Shown here: piece after piece, positions 32,128 through 47,100 of the stretch
Numbering within the stretch: the first letter of the stretch is position 1
How the letters are laid out: each line of letters starts with the position of its first letter
Origin: Reticulitermes speratus
Taxonomy: Eukaryota > Arthropoda > Insecta > Blattodea > Rhinotermitidae
Reading direction: 5' to 3'
Assembly: GCA_021186555.1 (NCBI GenBank)
Contig: JAJKFL010000031.1
Span: 19,498,487-19,562,486, forward strand
DNA length: 64,000 nucleotides
Made by a program: the position numbers and the translations under genes
The notes under the pieces: generated by a model
Database searches by the model: none
What the model was told of the DNA's origin: nothing
Seen by the model: only the letters and a program-made list of their open reading frames with translations

Positions 32128-35100
32128 ATGAATGCCGAAGTTAGAAATATATTCTTTAAGTCGAAGCGAGAAACGGGTGATAGTAGTGCACATTCACGCG
32201 AGCTAGATGAAGAAAATGATAGTGCTGAAGGGGACGGAAAAATGAAAACAAAGCTGTTGTCAATGTGGACTAACATGAAATACGGTAAGTTAGTATTATA
32301 TACATACTTTCTTGTATCACAGAAAATACAAATGAAACCACAATTAGTTAATTTTTTTGAGCTACTGAAACTAACCCTGTTCAGTAGAGTCATTATTGTC
32401 TAAAAAAGATTAGTGACGTACAACTAAACCATTATTACCTAATTCCGTACCGAAGCTGTATAAAGACAAAGCGATAAAGATTACAGTGTACAAAATTGTA
32501 ATTTATCTTTTGTATTGTATGGAATAGTGGCCATAGTCGTTAAGTGGTGTGGATGCATGAAACCTGGGCTTTCATATTAACGGGATGTTAGAAAACAAGG
32601 TGGTAAATAACATATGTGGACCTGAGAAGGACGAAGTAACAGGAGAACGTCTTGATTTTTACTTGTCAGATATTATTGGGGCGATCAAACCAAGGAGGAT
32701 GACATGGAGAGGGCATATGGTCTGTATGGAAGAGATGAGAAATGTGTATGGGTTTTTGATGGGAAGAGTTGAAGGAAGAGATCACTTGGTAGGCATAAGC
32801 ATAGATGGGAGGGTGATAATAAAATAAGTCTTGAAGAAAAATGATGGTAGGTTGTGACCTAAACCCGTAAGCCTGAGGATAGGGGCCAGGGGCAGGCCAT
32901 TGTGAAAATGGTAATGGATCTTCAGGTTTCATAAAATGCAAAAAAGCTCTTGAGTATCTGAGGAAGGACTTTACCCTCTGGAGTTAGTAAGATTCACAGG
33001 ATTAGTGTTTCCTGACCTTTTGAAGGAATGTCAAGAAGCACTAACCCAGCAACAGCATCATATCTCAAAAGACTGAATTCTTATGCTGTTCATTGCATAT
33101 TGCAGTTTTATAACTTGACTGAGTGAACAGGAAATGATTAACAACGGGTTTTAGATACAACAGTGTCCTTATAATTTTAGAGAAATATATATGCCACAGT
33201 ATTCCAGGCTGAATGAAGTATATGCCATTAAGGCATTTAGAGGAGAGAATGCAGGCAAAGGCTACAAAACATAGGAACATCTATATTCCCTCAGACAGCA
33301 TTTGGTAAAACTTGGGGTCTGAAACTCAGGGTGGTGCATTGGATCTACACCATGGTGATGAGACCCGTATTGACCTATGGCTCCACAGTTTGGTGGCTGA
33401 GGGTCAGATACAATGTCAGCAGGACAGAGCTCAGTAAGATACAGAGATTAGCCTGTCTGGTTATTACAGGGGCAATGAAGACGACCCCAATAGCTGCAAT
33501 GAAGGTCCTCGTGGGACTTCATCCTCTTCATGTGATGATTGAGGCGGAGGCCCAGGCAGGGATCTACAGGCTAATGTGTAACTAGCAGTGGAAACCTAAA
33601 TCCACTAACTTTGGTCACACCAAAAAGTCTTGGGATATGGAGCATGAACCCATCCTCAGATGGTCGACAGGATGCTTCTGAGATATGCATACCACAAGCT
33701 ATTCACAGTCAAGTTCCCTGACAAGTGTGAATGGAAGAATGGGTTCAACCCAGACAACAAAGAGGGCTGGTCTGGTACACAGACGGGTCCAAGACCAATA
33801 AAGGCACTGGTGCTGTTGTGTATAGATGGGGCTGAAGAAGGGGGCACAGCTTCAGTCTTGGGCTCCACACCACGGTATTCCAGGCTGAAATATATGCCAT
33901 TAAGGCTTGTATAATGGAGAATGTAGAAAAGGGCTACACAGGTAGGAACATCTGTATTCTTTCTGACAGTCAGGCAGCCATCAAGGCCCTTGACAGTTAC
34001 CAGATAAATTCCAAACTAGTCTGGGACTGCCATCAATTCCTGGTGAAACTGGCAGAACATAACAGGATCCAACTGGTATGGGTGCCAGGACACATGGGAA
34101 TTGATGGGAATGAAATAGCTGATCAGTTAGCCAGACAGGCTCCTCATATCCATTCATAGGACCTGAGCCTGCACTTGGTATATCTGCAAAGGTTGCCAGG
34201 GGGTGATCAGGGACTGGACGAGTAGGAAACACGAGGAGCATTGGCAGTCCATACGTGGACAAAAGCAGGCTAAGGGCTTTCTTAAAAAACCCTCTGCAAG
34301 AAAAGCTGGTGAATTGCTCAATCTGAGCACAAACCAGCTCAGAATAATGACAGGGTTGCTGACAGGACACTGTCATTTAAAAGGACACCTATTTAAACTG
34401 GGGCTGGTAAACAGTCCCGAGAGCAATAGATGCAAACAGGCATCTGAAACAGCCTCACATGTTCTTTGTGATTGTGAGGCTTTGGCCACACTAAGATTCA
34501 GGCACCTGGATCATCATTTTATGAAACCAGGTGACTGAAAACATCTGTCAGTAAGATACTGCACTTTGTTCAAGGTGCGGGACTGCTGAATGAATGAGCT
34601 AAAGGGTTGCACAAAAGATTGATAATGGTTGAAGTGTACAGGTCACTGTGGTGGCCGCCCTTCCATATTATATTCTATTCCATCAGACAGTGAAGCTGCA
34701 ATTTAAGCACTGGACAATTCCATATTGTCTGGATTGTCATCGTTCCCTGTTGACAGTGGCTGAATGTAACTGGGTACAGTTTAGAGGAGTGCTGGGGCAC
34801 AGTGGCTTGGGGAAATGAAATTATCAGTCAGCAGCAACTGGTTAGTAGGTTCTGAAGGAGCATCTGCTGCCACAAAGTTGCTAACTGGGCCATCAGGGAC
34901 TGGATGAACAGAATCACCAAGAATACTGGAAGTATATGTCATTAGCCTTTAATGGATGAGTGGGACAATGTTGTCCCATTAAATGTACAGTCTTTTCACC
35001 AGAAAGGGAAAACATGATCCTGCAGTTGGCATGTAAATTGAATAGTACTCCAGCCCCAGCAGAAACCTGGCTTTTAATAGGCCATACGCTGAAGGTTAAG

Positions 35101-38100
35101 GCAGGCATATGCAGCAGAGGATATGGTTTGAGACTTTAGGAAGAGAAACATCTGTATTCTATCAGACAGTGAAGTTGTGATCAGTGCACTTAACAATTAT
35201 GCAAGTCAGTTGGTTTGGGATTGTTGTCAGTTTCTTATAATAAAATTGGACTAATGTAACAGGTTGCAACTGATATGCATGCCAGGACATCTGGGAATTG
35301 AAGTATCGCCACCAACTGGCAAGAACAGGATCTGTTAATAGTGTCTGAACTAGCTCTTGGAATCTTGTAAAGAGTGGCCATATGTGCCATAAGGGACTGA
35401 ATGAACAGAGACCACAGTGAGAACTTAAAGTTTATACCTGGACAGAAACATGTAGAGGAGTTTTTTGAATCATCATCTGCTTAGGGTAGGAATTATTAGC
35501 AGTATATGGAAAACAGTTGAGACAAGTGACAGGACTCCTACAGGAAACTGTCATGTGAAAGGGCATGTTCAAGTTGAGATTACTAAATCATCCTAACTGT
35601 GAATGGTGATGAGACTAAGAGTGAAACAACCTTCCATGTTTTGTGTGACCGTGAGATCGTAGTGCAACAGAGAGTATGTTGGTAGGGATTTCATTGTATG
35701 AAGCCAGACAACTGTCAAAGGCCCCATTAAGCATCTGAAGCACAGGATTGCTAGTTAGCTAGTTAAACAAAGAAGTTTGTTCAGAGGTTCATCCTTAGAA
35801 TCAGACACTGCAGTGTGTGTTAGTTACATATCTGACATTTGAACAAAAGATGAAGCTTCTAGTGACAGAGCAATAATAAAATAATGTTTAATTTATCAAG
35901 ACTTTTTATTGGAAGAAGACTTTCAGAACTCTTAAAGAACATTGAAGGAAACTTAAAAATGAAAGCTGGTAATTTGCAGTGGTTTTATATAGCAGTTGAT
36001 GAGAGAATTGACATGAACAACACACTCAACTTGCCTTTTTTTCGGTTGTGGAATTGATATGGAGTTAAATATAACTGAGGAGTTAAGTATTATTGTGCCA
36101 GTGAAAGGGATCGCTGCAGGTGCAAATTTACATGAGGAAGCTAGCAAGGTACCACAAAGTCTGGAGATTCCAATATGGAAAGTAGCTAGACTGTGATGGT
36201 TGGAGAACCAGGTAATGGTTGGATGGTTCAGTTGTGGTCTAAATGTGTGCATGATTTGAAAATCAGAAATTGAATTAGTTTTGGAAATGAAGGGGAGACT
36301 TTTTTGTGAGTTTTGTGGTCATGACTGGATGTGTGACTTTGCAATTTTCATTGATGTCACTCAGCACATGAATGAAATGAATGTGAATGTACATGATGTG
36401 AATCACCTCATCACTGAAATGTTTGACAAAATAACAGTATTTGAGAAGAAACTTTGTGGGAACCCCATGTGGGATCGACGTGACACGCTTAGCATTTGGA
36501 GGAGCAGAAGAGCTTATTGATGCTAGGAAATAATGTGGAAGAAAATCAGCTTCTTCAGCAAGAGTTCAACACCTGTTTATAAGATACTATATGTGCAAGT
36601 ATTAGGCCATAATCAAGTTATTTTCAGTGGTACTGGACATTAATGTTGAAAGTGCTTGAGTCAGATTTAAGATTTCAAATGTTTAATTTGCACTGTGTGA
36701 CAGTCGGAGAAATACGCTTTGACGTGTGTGGCTCTTTGACTTTCCTAATCTCTGTTTACCTGCTCATAAGTTTCCACTGTTTGTGACCATGTGTGGTGAC
36801 TAAAAAGCCTCTTTTTGAAGGTTATGTTTATGTACATACATTTATTTAAAAAAAATGAAAATGGTGAAGCATGAATCTGTAAATTGACTGAGTGATGGAA
36901 GATTGGAAAGCTTTTGCTATTGTTGCTATTTCTCTCCTACATCTAGATATTGAGAACATTGTGGTAAAGAAACAATGACTTCTCATTACAGTTCTTCCAG
37001 CATTGAAAATAAAACTGTATATCCTGAGAAGCAATACTACTAATTTTGTTGCTCTTTTTGTAGCTTGAAATCTTAGATAGGTAATTTTATTTAAAAACTG
37101 CAGCTTTCATTGTTATCTCTTGGCTTGTAGTATGTGCAGGATTTTGATGTTTTAAATTTGCCATTATACGAACCAGGATTGCTGTTTTTTACTGCAATGG
37201 ACTCCTGATTCTTGTTTATGTGATGTGCTTTTCACTAGTATAAGATGGTTGAAAAATGTGTGAACTGAACTGACCCAACAACTACAGCTTATGAAGTCCA
37301 CCCACTGATAAAGCTGGTAACATTTCAGAAGTTGACAAATTTTATGAAATTTTTTAAACATTCATGGCATTTACTTGTTATTTTTAGGTTGGACAGTGAA
37401 AATGAAAACCAATTTTTCAAAGGATTCACCAGTATGGCTACTAGGCAGATGCTATCATCGAAAAATGACTGCAGAACCTTTGTCAGATACAAATGTGGAA
37501 CTTGAAGGGGAAGGATTTGAAAGTTTCAAGGCTGATTTTATCAGCCGTGTATGGCTTACTTATAGAAGGGAATTTCCAATTCTTAATGGTTCCAATTTCA
37601 CCACTGATTGTGGCTGGGGTTGTATGCTGCGCAGTGGACAGATGCTGTTAGCTCAAGGGCTGATTTGTCACATGTTAGGACGAGGTAAGTAAATATATTA
37701 TTATAAAGGAGGATTATTAAAGGTCCATTCCATATAGAGGCTAATACGAGTATATTAATCAGAGCCGCGTACATTCTCTTAAATCATCTATTTGTGACAC
37801 AGTTAAGAAGTCCCAAGACCAACCTTGAAAGATGGCCTCAGATTAAAATTAAACAATAGATGTTTCAAAGCTTCTGAAATTTTAATTAATGAAATAATTC
37901 TGCATAATCAAATACTCAGTGTTACAGTATATAGTATGAACTAGTGAAAGTGTTGTTAAGCAAATGGTACAAATAAGTAAATACATGTTCCTGAAAATCC
38001 ACTGTGCTACTCTCCGTTAAGGTACAAGAGATAATAGAAGTCATAAAAATATGACCACCGAAGACTATGACTTTAACTGTTCTGAGCTGATCACCTGTGT

Positions 38101-41100
38101 CTTGTTTTATTGCTGACAGTATTCATGTGCATTTGCCATAATCTACTACCACAGTTACCACAAAGCAAAAACTGTGCCCAGTTCTTTTTAACGGTGGAAT
38201 TCCTTTAATCTGGCACCCATGGGGCCAGATAGGTATGGGATTATCAAATATTCTGGATTATCAGACAGTCCTTATACTGACCTAAGATCTTACAAGTAAT
38301 TTTTTGTTACTGCAGCTATCCATAAATCATCACCTTGGCATTTAAACCACGTTTGAGCAAATGTTTCCATGTATGATAGATTTTGAATGGCATTTTAATG
38401 GCTGACAATCTGCAGTAAAGGTAATTCTCTTCATTGCGTATTTTCTGGAGTTGGCCTGCAGGTAGACACGTTTTTAGAACAAATGTGGGAAGTACTGAAG
38501 TTAAAGGCGCTTCCCTTCAGCACTACCCCCTTTTGTAGTGTCCTGGGGTAAGTATTTTTTTTAAACAACACTTCTGAACTTTTTGCATACTTTCGTTTTA
38601 ATTACTCACTATCTGCAGAAAGAGAACATTGTGTTGTTATCATTGGTGTATCGTGTAACATTTATGTATATTTTTTCCAGGTTGGCGATGGTATGATCAG
38701 AAACCAACTACTGCCAGGCTGTACCGTGAAGATGTAAGTCATCGAAAAATCATCAAATGGTTTGGGGATAATCCATCATGGAATAGCCCATTTTCAATAC
38801 ACATGTTAGTCACACTTGGTACAGCAACAGGGAAGAAAGCTGGTGACTGGTATGGACCAGGATCTGTTTCTCATTTGCTCAGGTGAGGTTCTTTGAATCA
38901 GAGCAGTTTTATTTTTGGATTCATATCGGGTATTTTACCATGTTGGTGGGACAGGTGGCATATGCTGCCACTCGAGGTTTTCATTGTAGTGAGCAATTTT
39001 CATGTGTGTGTGTGTGTGTGTGTGTGTGTGAAGCCTGCTAATTGACAACAGGATTAGTGTTGCTGTTTATATTGTATTATCTTATTCTTGAACTCTGTCC
39101 TCTGTTTAAAAATGTTCGTTATTAATCGTGGATGTTGGCTAGCTGATAGCTGTGCATTTGGTTCCATGCAGTTTGGACCCAAATGTAAAACAATACATGT
39201 ATATCCTGTGGTGAACGGGTTGCAGCTTGCACATATATGAAGCTTGTTTCTTGACTTTGAAGTACTGGCGTATAGGTGTAATTTATTTCCCGTAAATTTG
39301 TATAAGAGACATTTGGGTTTGCGAGTGGTACTGTATGTGGCTTGACTGAGCAAGTTAGGAGGAGCAGATATTAGTGAATTTAGTGTTGAAAGTGGGGAAA
39401 ATCTTTGTCCTTGGCAGTGTTTCTGGCACAGATGCAAGTATTTGTACTGCTGCATGGTGGCATTAGGTAGTTTTAAATCAAATCAAGTGGAAGTGACAAA
39501 AGTACAGTGAAACTCTTTTAAGATGTTTTTGGAACAATCCAACAGATTAGGCTTATGAACTGGGAAAACATCTTAAAAGCATAAGCTGGAAAACATGTTA
39601 TTAATGTGTAATTCTGTATTGAAATTCATGTTCACTTTATGAGAATATTATTCTATGGAAATTCTGTGGTGCCTGACTAATTTTCGCCATCGAAGCACAT
39701 TTTAAATGTTACTGTTTACAGTAATGATGATGCATTCTTGAACACAGGACAACATAGATTCTACAAGCACAACTGGTAGATGTGGGGCTCATTTTTGCCA
39801 GAATCATGCCATAAATACTAATTCTACCATTCTCTGTTTTGCTGGTTTCATCATTGTACAGTTCAGTTGTTTACCTGCAGACTGAGTATTGCACCTTGAT
39901 TTTTGTAACCATATTCAAAACTGACGAAAGATTTTTTTTTGCGAGGAATATTTGCAGTAGCATTCACCTTGTTTATTATGTACACCTTTACTTGAATTTA
40001 CAGTGGCTTTATTACATACAGCTTTACTTGAATTTACAGTGGCTTATGTTTTATGCTGGTTTTTTATGTAGTAGCCATGCTGATCACAAGCTCAATAATT
40101 AATTGCTCTACAGGATTCTAACTGTACCCACATGCACAAAATGTACAGAATGGCCCAGAAGTCAGTTGACGGGTTAGTAAAATGTATGACAAAATACGGT
40201 TAAGTGACCCTCTGTTTATAACTTCTCCACACAGGTACTTCACATTACTGAAATTAAAGTAAAACGTTTACACAGTCACAACACACTCCATTAAACCCAT
40301 GGGTTTTCACTTTATAGGTTGCTCTTGCACCATGAGGTTGTGTTTTTCATGTTTGAAGTTTTGTTAAAATGCATTAACAATGTTTTGGACCTGAATCCCC
40401 TTGCTAGTTGGTAGCACTAACACAGTAATGGTTGACAGAGACATATTGTCACGATGCTTTGTTATGAGTCTTATGACAACTGGTCTGACACACTAACAGG
40501 CTTCACTAACATGGTCCACTCACTGACCATTATGACAGCTGACACACATAACAAACATGCCACATGTGTTATGCCATGTCAAAGGCACATGTGTGGAAAT
40601 GACATTGGAGATAATTGTGTACAGACTGATAGTGTCATTTCATTACCATGTGTTTGAGACAAATTAAATGAATGGGAACTTAAAGAAATTGTAGAAAGAT
40701 TTTGATTTGAAAAAGGTCTTCATTGATCCATCTCATTAATTTGGTTGTGACTGAATTAGTGTTGTATGACATTTTTCTTCTTTTTAGGCAAGCTGTAGAA
40801 CTGGCTACGAAGGAAAACAAAGAATTTGAGCATCTTTGTGTTTATGTGGCTCAGGATTGTGCAGGTACCTCATACTTGATAGATAGAGGCACATGAGTTC
40901 AAACAATAAAGTTCTGGGGTTGATGCCTTTGCACCAGTGTGGTGTGTGCATAGGCTGTTTGTAGCTGGTTTCTGACTGCTGGGATTACTGAAAAGAAAGC
41001 TCTAACTAAATTAGTTCATGTGTAGCAGCCCCACACGCAAGTTGTGTTTCTCTTTTTTATGGAGTAGTGAACAAACTTCAAGTTTGTTTCAGGCATGGGA

Positions 41101-44100
41101 AAACAGCTACAGAAACGCACAAAAGGTGCTTGAAACCGGTAATGGATGTGATGCTGTACGTCATACAATTGTCTTACACAGATGTCTTTTGATCGGTTTA
41201 AAAGATTCTGAGAAGGACATAAGGACCTTGAAGATGATCCAAGGAATGGGTGGTCATGAACTGCACAGAATACAGAAACGGTTGCAAAAGTTTGTGAGCT
41301 GGTGACCAGGGAGCATTGAGTGGCCCCAAAATTGATGGATGATCACCTGCACATTGACCAGGAGACAAATTTTCAGATTATTCATGAAAATTTGGGAAAC
41401 ATGAAGAGCTGCACAAAGTCTCAGGGATGAGCAAAAGGATCAGAGAGTCAGTGCTTGAGACAGCTTTACTGAGACCTGTCAGAACAGTGCACACTGTCTC
41501 AGTTGCATGTTTGCTGGAGATGAGTCCTAGATATTTCAGTACAATCATGAACCAAAACGTCAGAGCATGGAGTGATTGATGAAATCATCACCGAGTCCCC
41601 AAAAACTATGCTTGTAAAATTTGAGGTTTGAAAGTATGTTGATCACTTTTTTAATAAACAGGGTGTGTGCTGCAAAGAATTTGTCATGGAGGGAGAACCA
41701 GTGAATAGTGAATTCTGCATACAGGTGCCAGAAAGGTTATTGAATCTGATTTCGAGAGAGAAGCCACAGTTTCAAGAGGGAAGCAGTTCCTTTTGCACAA
41801 TGCTCCTGTCGATTCTATCATGATAATGAAGTGCTTTATGGCGATTCACAGTGTTGTAGAGATCAGCCACTTGACGCGAGCGACATTTTCCTATTCCCTA
41901 AAGTGAAAACCACCCTGAAAGGAAGAAGATTTCAGGATGTTGAGGACACCAGGAATTATATGTGGTTACCTTGGATGCTGTTGATGATTGTTGTATAACT
42001 TTTAGAAAGATGTAAAAGTGTTACAGTCAAGGGAGGTTACTTTGAACAAAAATAAAACAACTTTCTTCTTATTTCATGTGTATCTGTTGTTATAGCTCAA
42101 GTTGTGGAACTTTATTGTTTGATGTCATACATATGTGGCTGACAGTTATTTGGCTATGGATTATCTGGTTTGCATTTTATCCATGTTCATGCACCCTTTT
42201 TTCGTTTAGTATAATTGCCCATTTTTTCAAAATGTCATGAATGTCAGGCTTTGATTCTGTTTTCTTCTCTTCATACCATTTGAGGGCGGGGGAGGGAGAA
42301 GGAGAAATGGTCTGATTGTAATAATGGAAATGGGAGGACAGGTTGTTTTAGGTTGAACTACTTCCAAATGTGTTAAAATGGAAAAGGTCAAGTGGCAGCT
42401 GTGAGTGAAAGGGCCAGGCAGGGTATGTTCACTGGATGTAAGGTATATAGCAGCAGTCTGCAAACTTTTATTTACCACTTGAAAATTGCTGAGGGTCTTG
42501 GCAGGTCACCATTTGCTATTTTTTCTTTAACCATTGTAGCACTGGGCTGTAGGTGCTCCACTTTAGCAGCTTGCTAAATTATTTAAAAGCATATAGAATT
42601 CAAATTTTAATGCAGTAAATTTCATTGTATTAATTTTTCTTTGAAGAAGCACCAAATTGCAGTCTGTTTTCCATGAAAACCACATACACTGAACTTTTAC
42701 ACAGCCATAAAACAGTGCAGCTTTTGAGGGAAGTTTGGTTGCATAGTTGCTGTGTATGGAGACTTCCTCTTTGAGGAGTTTGTAGTCCATATTTCCTGCA
42801 GTTCAGCTTATCTTATGTCATAGAAGAGTCTTCAGTTTCAAACCTTTAGCTTGTTAGCAGGCCTGACCCTTTCTGGGAATATTTCTTGACACCTGACAGA
42901 GCTCGTGCATTGAAATAATCGCAGTTTCTCTGTGACTGTTGTCTTTCCTTTCTTGTGAAAAATGTGCACTCTTACATTTTCTCATCTTACCATGGATTTC
43001 CCGAATAATGGTTCAAGATTAATGTATTGTAATTGTTGGAATTTATTTCTTCACAAAACAGTGGCCCTGTCATGTCTGTGCATTTGCTGCACTTCGAGGT
43101 GATACAAAGGAAACTTCATGAACTGAATGGAATTTTTGTAACACCAACACCTGTTATTTTGGCTGTTTACATTCATATCGAATGTAAGTCATGCATTGTC
43201 AAAGAAAAATATGAGTTTTGTTATTTGCATCCATCACTGAACCTGTGATTCAGTATTTTTATTCTGTACTGTATATTATTCTTTTATACCGTCTGTTGTG
43301 CTGGGATAGTTTTTAAAAAACTTTTGGCATTACTTTTTTCATGACACATGTACTTCGCAGAAGTGTTGCAAATGAACACCCTTGGTTAACAGAAAAAATT
43401 TTTCTGATTCAATGTCAATGACCTGCCCTGTATGAGAGACATGCAGTTGGGCTAGAGAATCACTTTGCATCATAGGAAAGATGACATAATGTGTGACTGA
43501 CGCACCTTCCATTATGAAGCTCATATTTCTGCATGCTTATGATTAAAGATATGCTGTGCATTACTAATGCATTTTGTGCCAATAAGTAATGTTGACTGTA
43601 TCAGTGAGGAAGTTCTTAACAGCCCTGATGGACAGGTTGAAACTTACCAATTTCATATTCCATGAACTGCAAAGATGAAGAAATGCAGCCCTTAGTGCAG
43701 TTTGAAGTCAAGGCACACAGGATGGAGTTTGCTCAGATGTATCTTAGAGTACAGATAAATCAATTCGAGCAGTTCCATGTATTACTGTTGTAATACGTTC
43801 ATGACAAATGTCCATTTGGATTAGCCTGTTCGTTTCAGATTACAGTTCTTGGACTTGAGTTTGCTGAGCTTGTCTACCCTTACAGATGTCTTGTAGATGC
43901 TGATTTTGAAAATAAAATCTATTGGGCCTTTATAAATTAACCTTTAACAGTCAAACGGGAAAACACATCCCATTAAATTTAACGAAAGGGGGAGCATTGC
44001 CCTGCTCAAGTGCAGGCATGGGCATTTAAAACAAAAATATCTCTGGCTGTCAGTGGCTACATTGGGGTTTAAAGGCCGGATTATAAAGGTTAATTTACAT

Positions 44101-47100
44101 TTGTAGATGAATACTAACTACTGTTTATATGCCTGTACTCAAATATTATCACTCGGAGAACAGAAATAGTACATTGAAACAGCAGGCTGTGTGGTCGTTT
44201 GTGACCTGCTATATGCCTTCATGCAGTGAAACAAAAGAGTTTGTTAATGCTCAGTGATGGTAACCCAAAGTAGCATACATTTTTGGTAACTCTTGTAAGT
44301 CAGATCACCTTGTTTTTATTTCTTTACAAAATCAGGGCAACATTATTTGAGTGAACAGTTTTATGCCATCCTAGGTGTGTGTTCTCTCAGAATGTCAACT
44401 AAGAGAGAACATTTGCAGAATTCTGTACATGGATAAGATTGCAGTTCCTGTAAGACATTATTTCTGTGTGATAAAGTGAGGGCATCATATTTCACATACA
44501 CAGTATCATGCTGCATAAGTATATTTGACATGTAGCAATTACAGTTATGTGTAATCACTATTAGTCTGTAAATATGCGGCTACTGATCGAGTGAGGTCTC
44601 ACCTTTCATTGTTGAGTGAAAGTAGTGAGAAGAGTTGTGCACAATGTAAGTGCATCTCAGCATCATCAAGTCCACTGTTGCTGCACCTGGAGAGCAACTC
44701 AAGAGGTGACTCATCATATGCTGACTGTGTAGAATGTTTATGTGATATTTGTTGTTGTTAGGTTTTGTGTTTACATTTCTAATTTTTTTTGTTACTTTGT
44801 TTCAGTTTATATCCAAGACATTGTGGATCTGTGTGATATTTCACAGTCACAACCACAAGACAGAACAAATTCATTATATTCCTCGCCTTCATGGAAGGCT
44901 GTAATTCTTCTAGTACCTCTTAGGCTCGGTGCAGAAAAGATGAATTCTGTTTATGGGTCATGTTTAACAGCTTTACTCACTTTGGAAAATTGCATTGGCA
45001 TTATTGGTGGCCGTCCAAAACATTCACTTTATTTTGTGGGTTTTCAAGGTAAGGTGCTTCAGTATACTATAAATAGTATTACATTTTTGATGAAAGTGGA
45101 TTTTGAAGGTTGAGATTCAGGTAAAATGAATGTGTAATGGAAACTTTTTGTTTTTAAGAAATGGAGTAAAATGATTAATAAGGAGAAGTTTTGCAAGTGT
45201 TAAAAACTAAACAAGGTTTAGTTTTTATGTACCTTAAAAGTAAAAAGTGTGCTGTCAAGGTTTACTTTAAAAAAAAGTAACTGTAATTATGCAGAGTACT
45301 TACTGAAGTTTTCAAAACCCAGAGTGAAGGACTGCATTATAAATCTGTCAGTTGTCATGGAAGAGTGAAGTGTATTGAAAAACTGTGTATTCCACGCCAC
45401 TTGCTATCAGTCTTGCATATTATAACACATTATGGTATAAACTCAAGTCTTTCAGGTTTACATTCTCTGTTGTATTAAGTGCATGTTGTGGTTTGAAATA
45501 TATAAGTATTGTCTTAGAAAAACTTGCAGAGATGATACAGAATCCATGTTCAAGTAGCTTGAATTGTTGGCAGCAGTTCTGTGAATTGGAAACCATTGTT
45601 ACAGATAAAGTAAACCAAAAACACCTGCAAGATTTAGTGGAAAGGTAAGTGTAAGGAAAGTTACTTCACTTGAATTAATATCACGTTTCAGATGACAAAC
45701 TGATCCACTTAGATCCTCATTACTGTCAAGAAGTGGTTAATGTATGGGAACCAAATTTTCCTCTTTCGAGTTTTCACTGCAGATCTCCACGGAAGATGAA
45801 CCTTTCCAGACTTGATCCTTCATGCTGCATTGGCTTCTATTGTAGGACCCGAGATGACTTCTACAAGTTTATGCAGAATGTTCAGCAGGTAAGGAAGTAG
45901 ATTTTGTTTTTATTCTCTCTCCCTTGATGTGTCCTCTGATCTGAGAACTTGCAGAACAGGTTTTTGAAGTCACCACCGAAACACAGCACAGAATCTTGAT
46001 TGTACTGTAAGAATGTGTGTTAATAGGCAGGAAACCAAAATCAACATGTAGTGATAACAGAAGGAAAGTTTAATGAAATCTAAGCTTGGTTTGGACATGC
46101 ACATTATTTCTTAAATTACCTTTCATAAGAAACAGCAGTATCACAAGGGGCCAAGAGAACTTAATAAGTTACTGAAACTGTAGTCATTTCAAAACCAGTT
46201 GTACACTGTCTGTTGCCACATGATCTGGTTACAAGACTTAATTACTACAATTTATACATGGTGACGTACTTAACACAGAACCCACACAGCTTTTACACAC
46301 CCTCTTGTACAATCTACATTAACAGTCTGGACCATGTAATATAACTTACCACATGTTAGAGAAGGTGTTGGAAATTACCTCATTTAACTTTTAGACACGT
46401 TTGACATCTATTGAATGAACTATTAAAAACTGAAGTTCTTGTCTAGAAATTGTTGATACAGCACACCAGATGATTTCTTTAAGTTCAGCCTCTGTGGGTG
46501 GATTATTTTCTGACCAGTATCTGTTATTTTGGATATTTAAATGAACATTTGAAGCATCAAACTTTAAGTATTCCATTTAAAAGTTTTACATGTGTAAATA
46601 TGATATGTTGTTCCATCTGCAGAAATGAACAAATAAATTGAATTTCAATGAAGGGGTAGTTTTGAACTTGTTCATATCTGCCCCACAAACATTGTTCATG
46701 TCTGCCCCTAATAACACCATTTAATAGAAACAGAATTCAGAAGTGGAAGTGAAGAAAGACCATTAAAAATACTTTTCAGGCAATGAGTATATAATTCCTG
46801 GGACAATGTAAAGAAGACAGAAAAAGCTTAAGCTGCAAAACACATTCATTTGTGCATGAACTGCCAAAACACAACATCCACTTTGCAAAACAACAACACA
46901 ACTGAAATGGCAGGCATCAACTGATTAAACTGTAGTGTGATGTCAACATTCATGGTGCAGAACAGAAATGCCCCATCACCTGCTGAGGATTACTAACAAC
47001 CATTCTAAACTTCCTCCACTATAAATGTGCCTCCCTGTCCTTTACCACTGGGAGATAGAAAGGCAGGAAAGCAAGAAGAGTAAGTGGAGGTGAGACCAGA

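Noticed and set aside
31762..32193. Single - strand frame covering the LINE end and ATG4D exon 1
   Set aside because: Only the part left of about 31955 resembles a reverse transcriptase. The rest is antisense of the ATG4D 5' UTR and exon 1.
33660..34538. Possible host gene with RNase H domain
   Set aside because: The motifs and order are those of a jockey-like LINE ORF2 end, and the frames are broken by indels.
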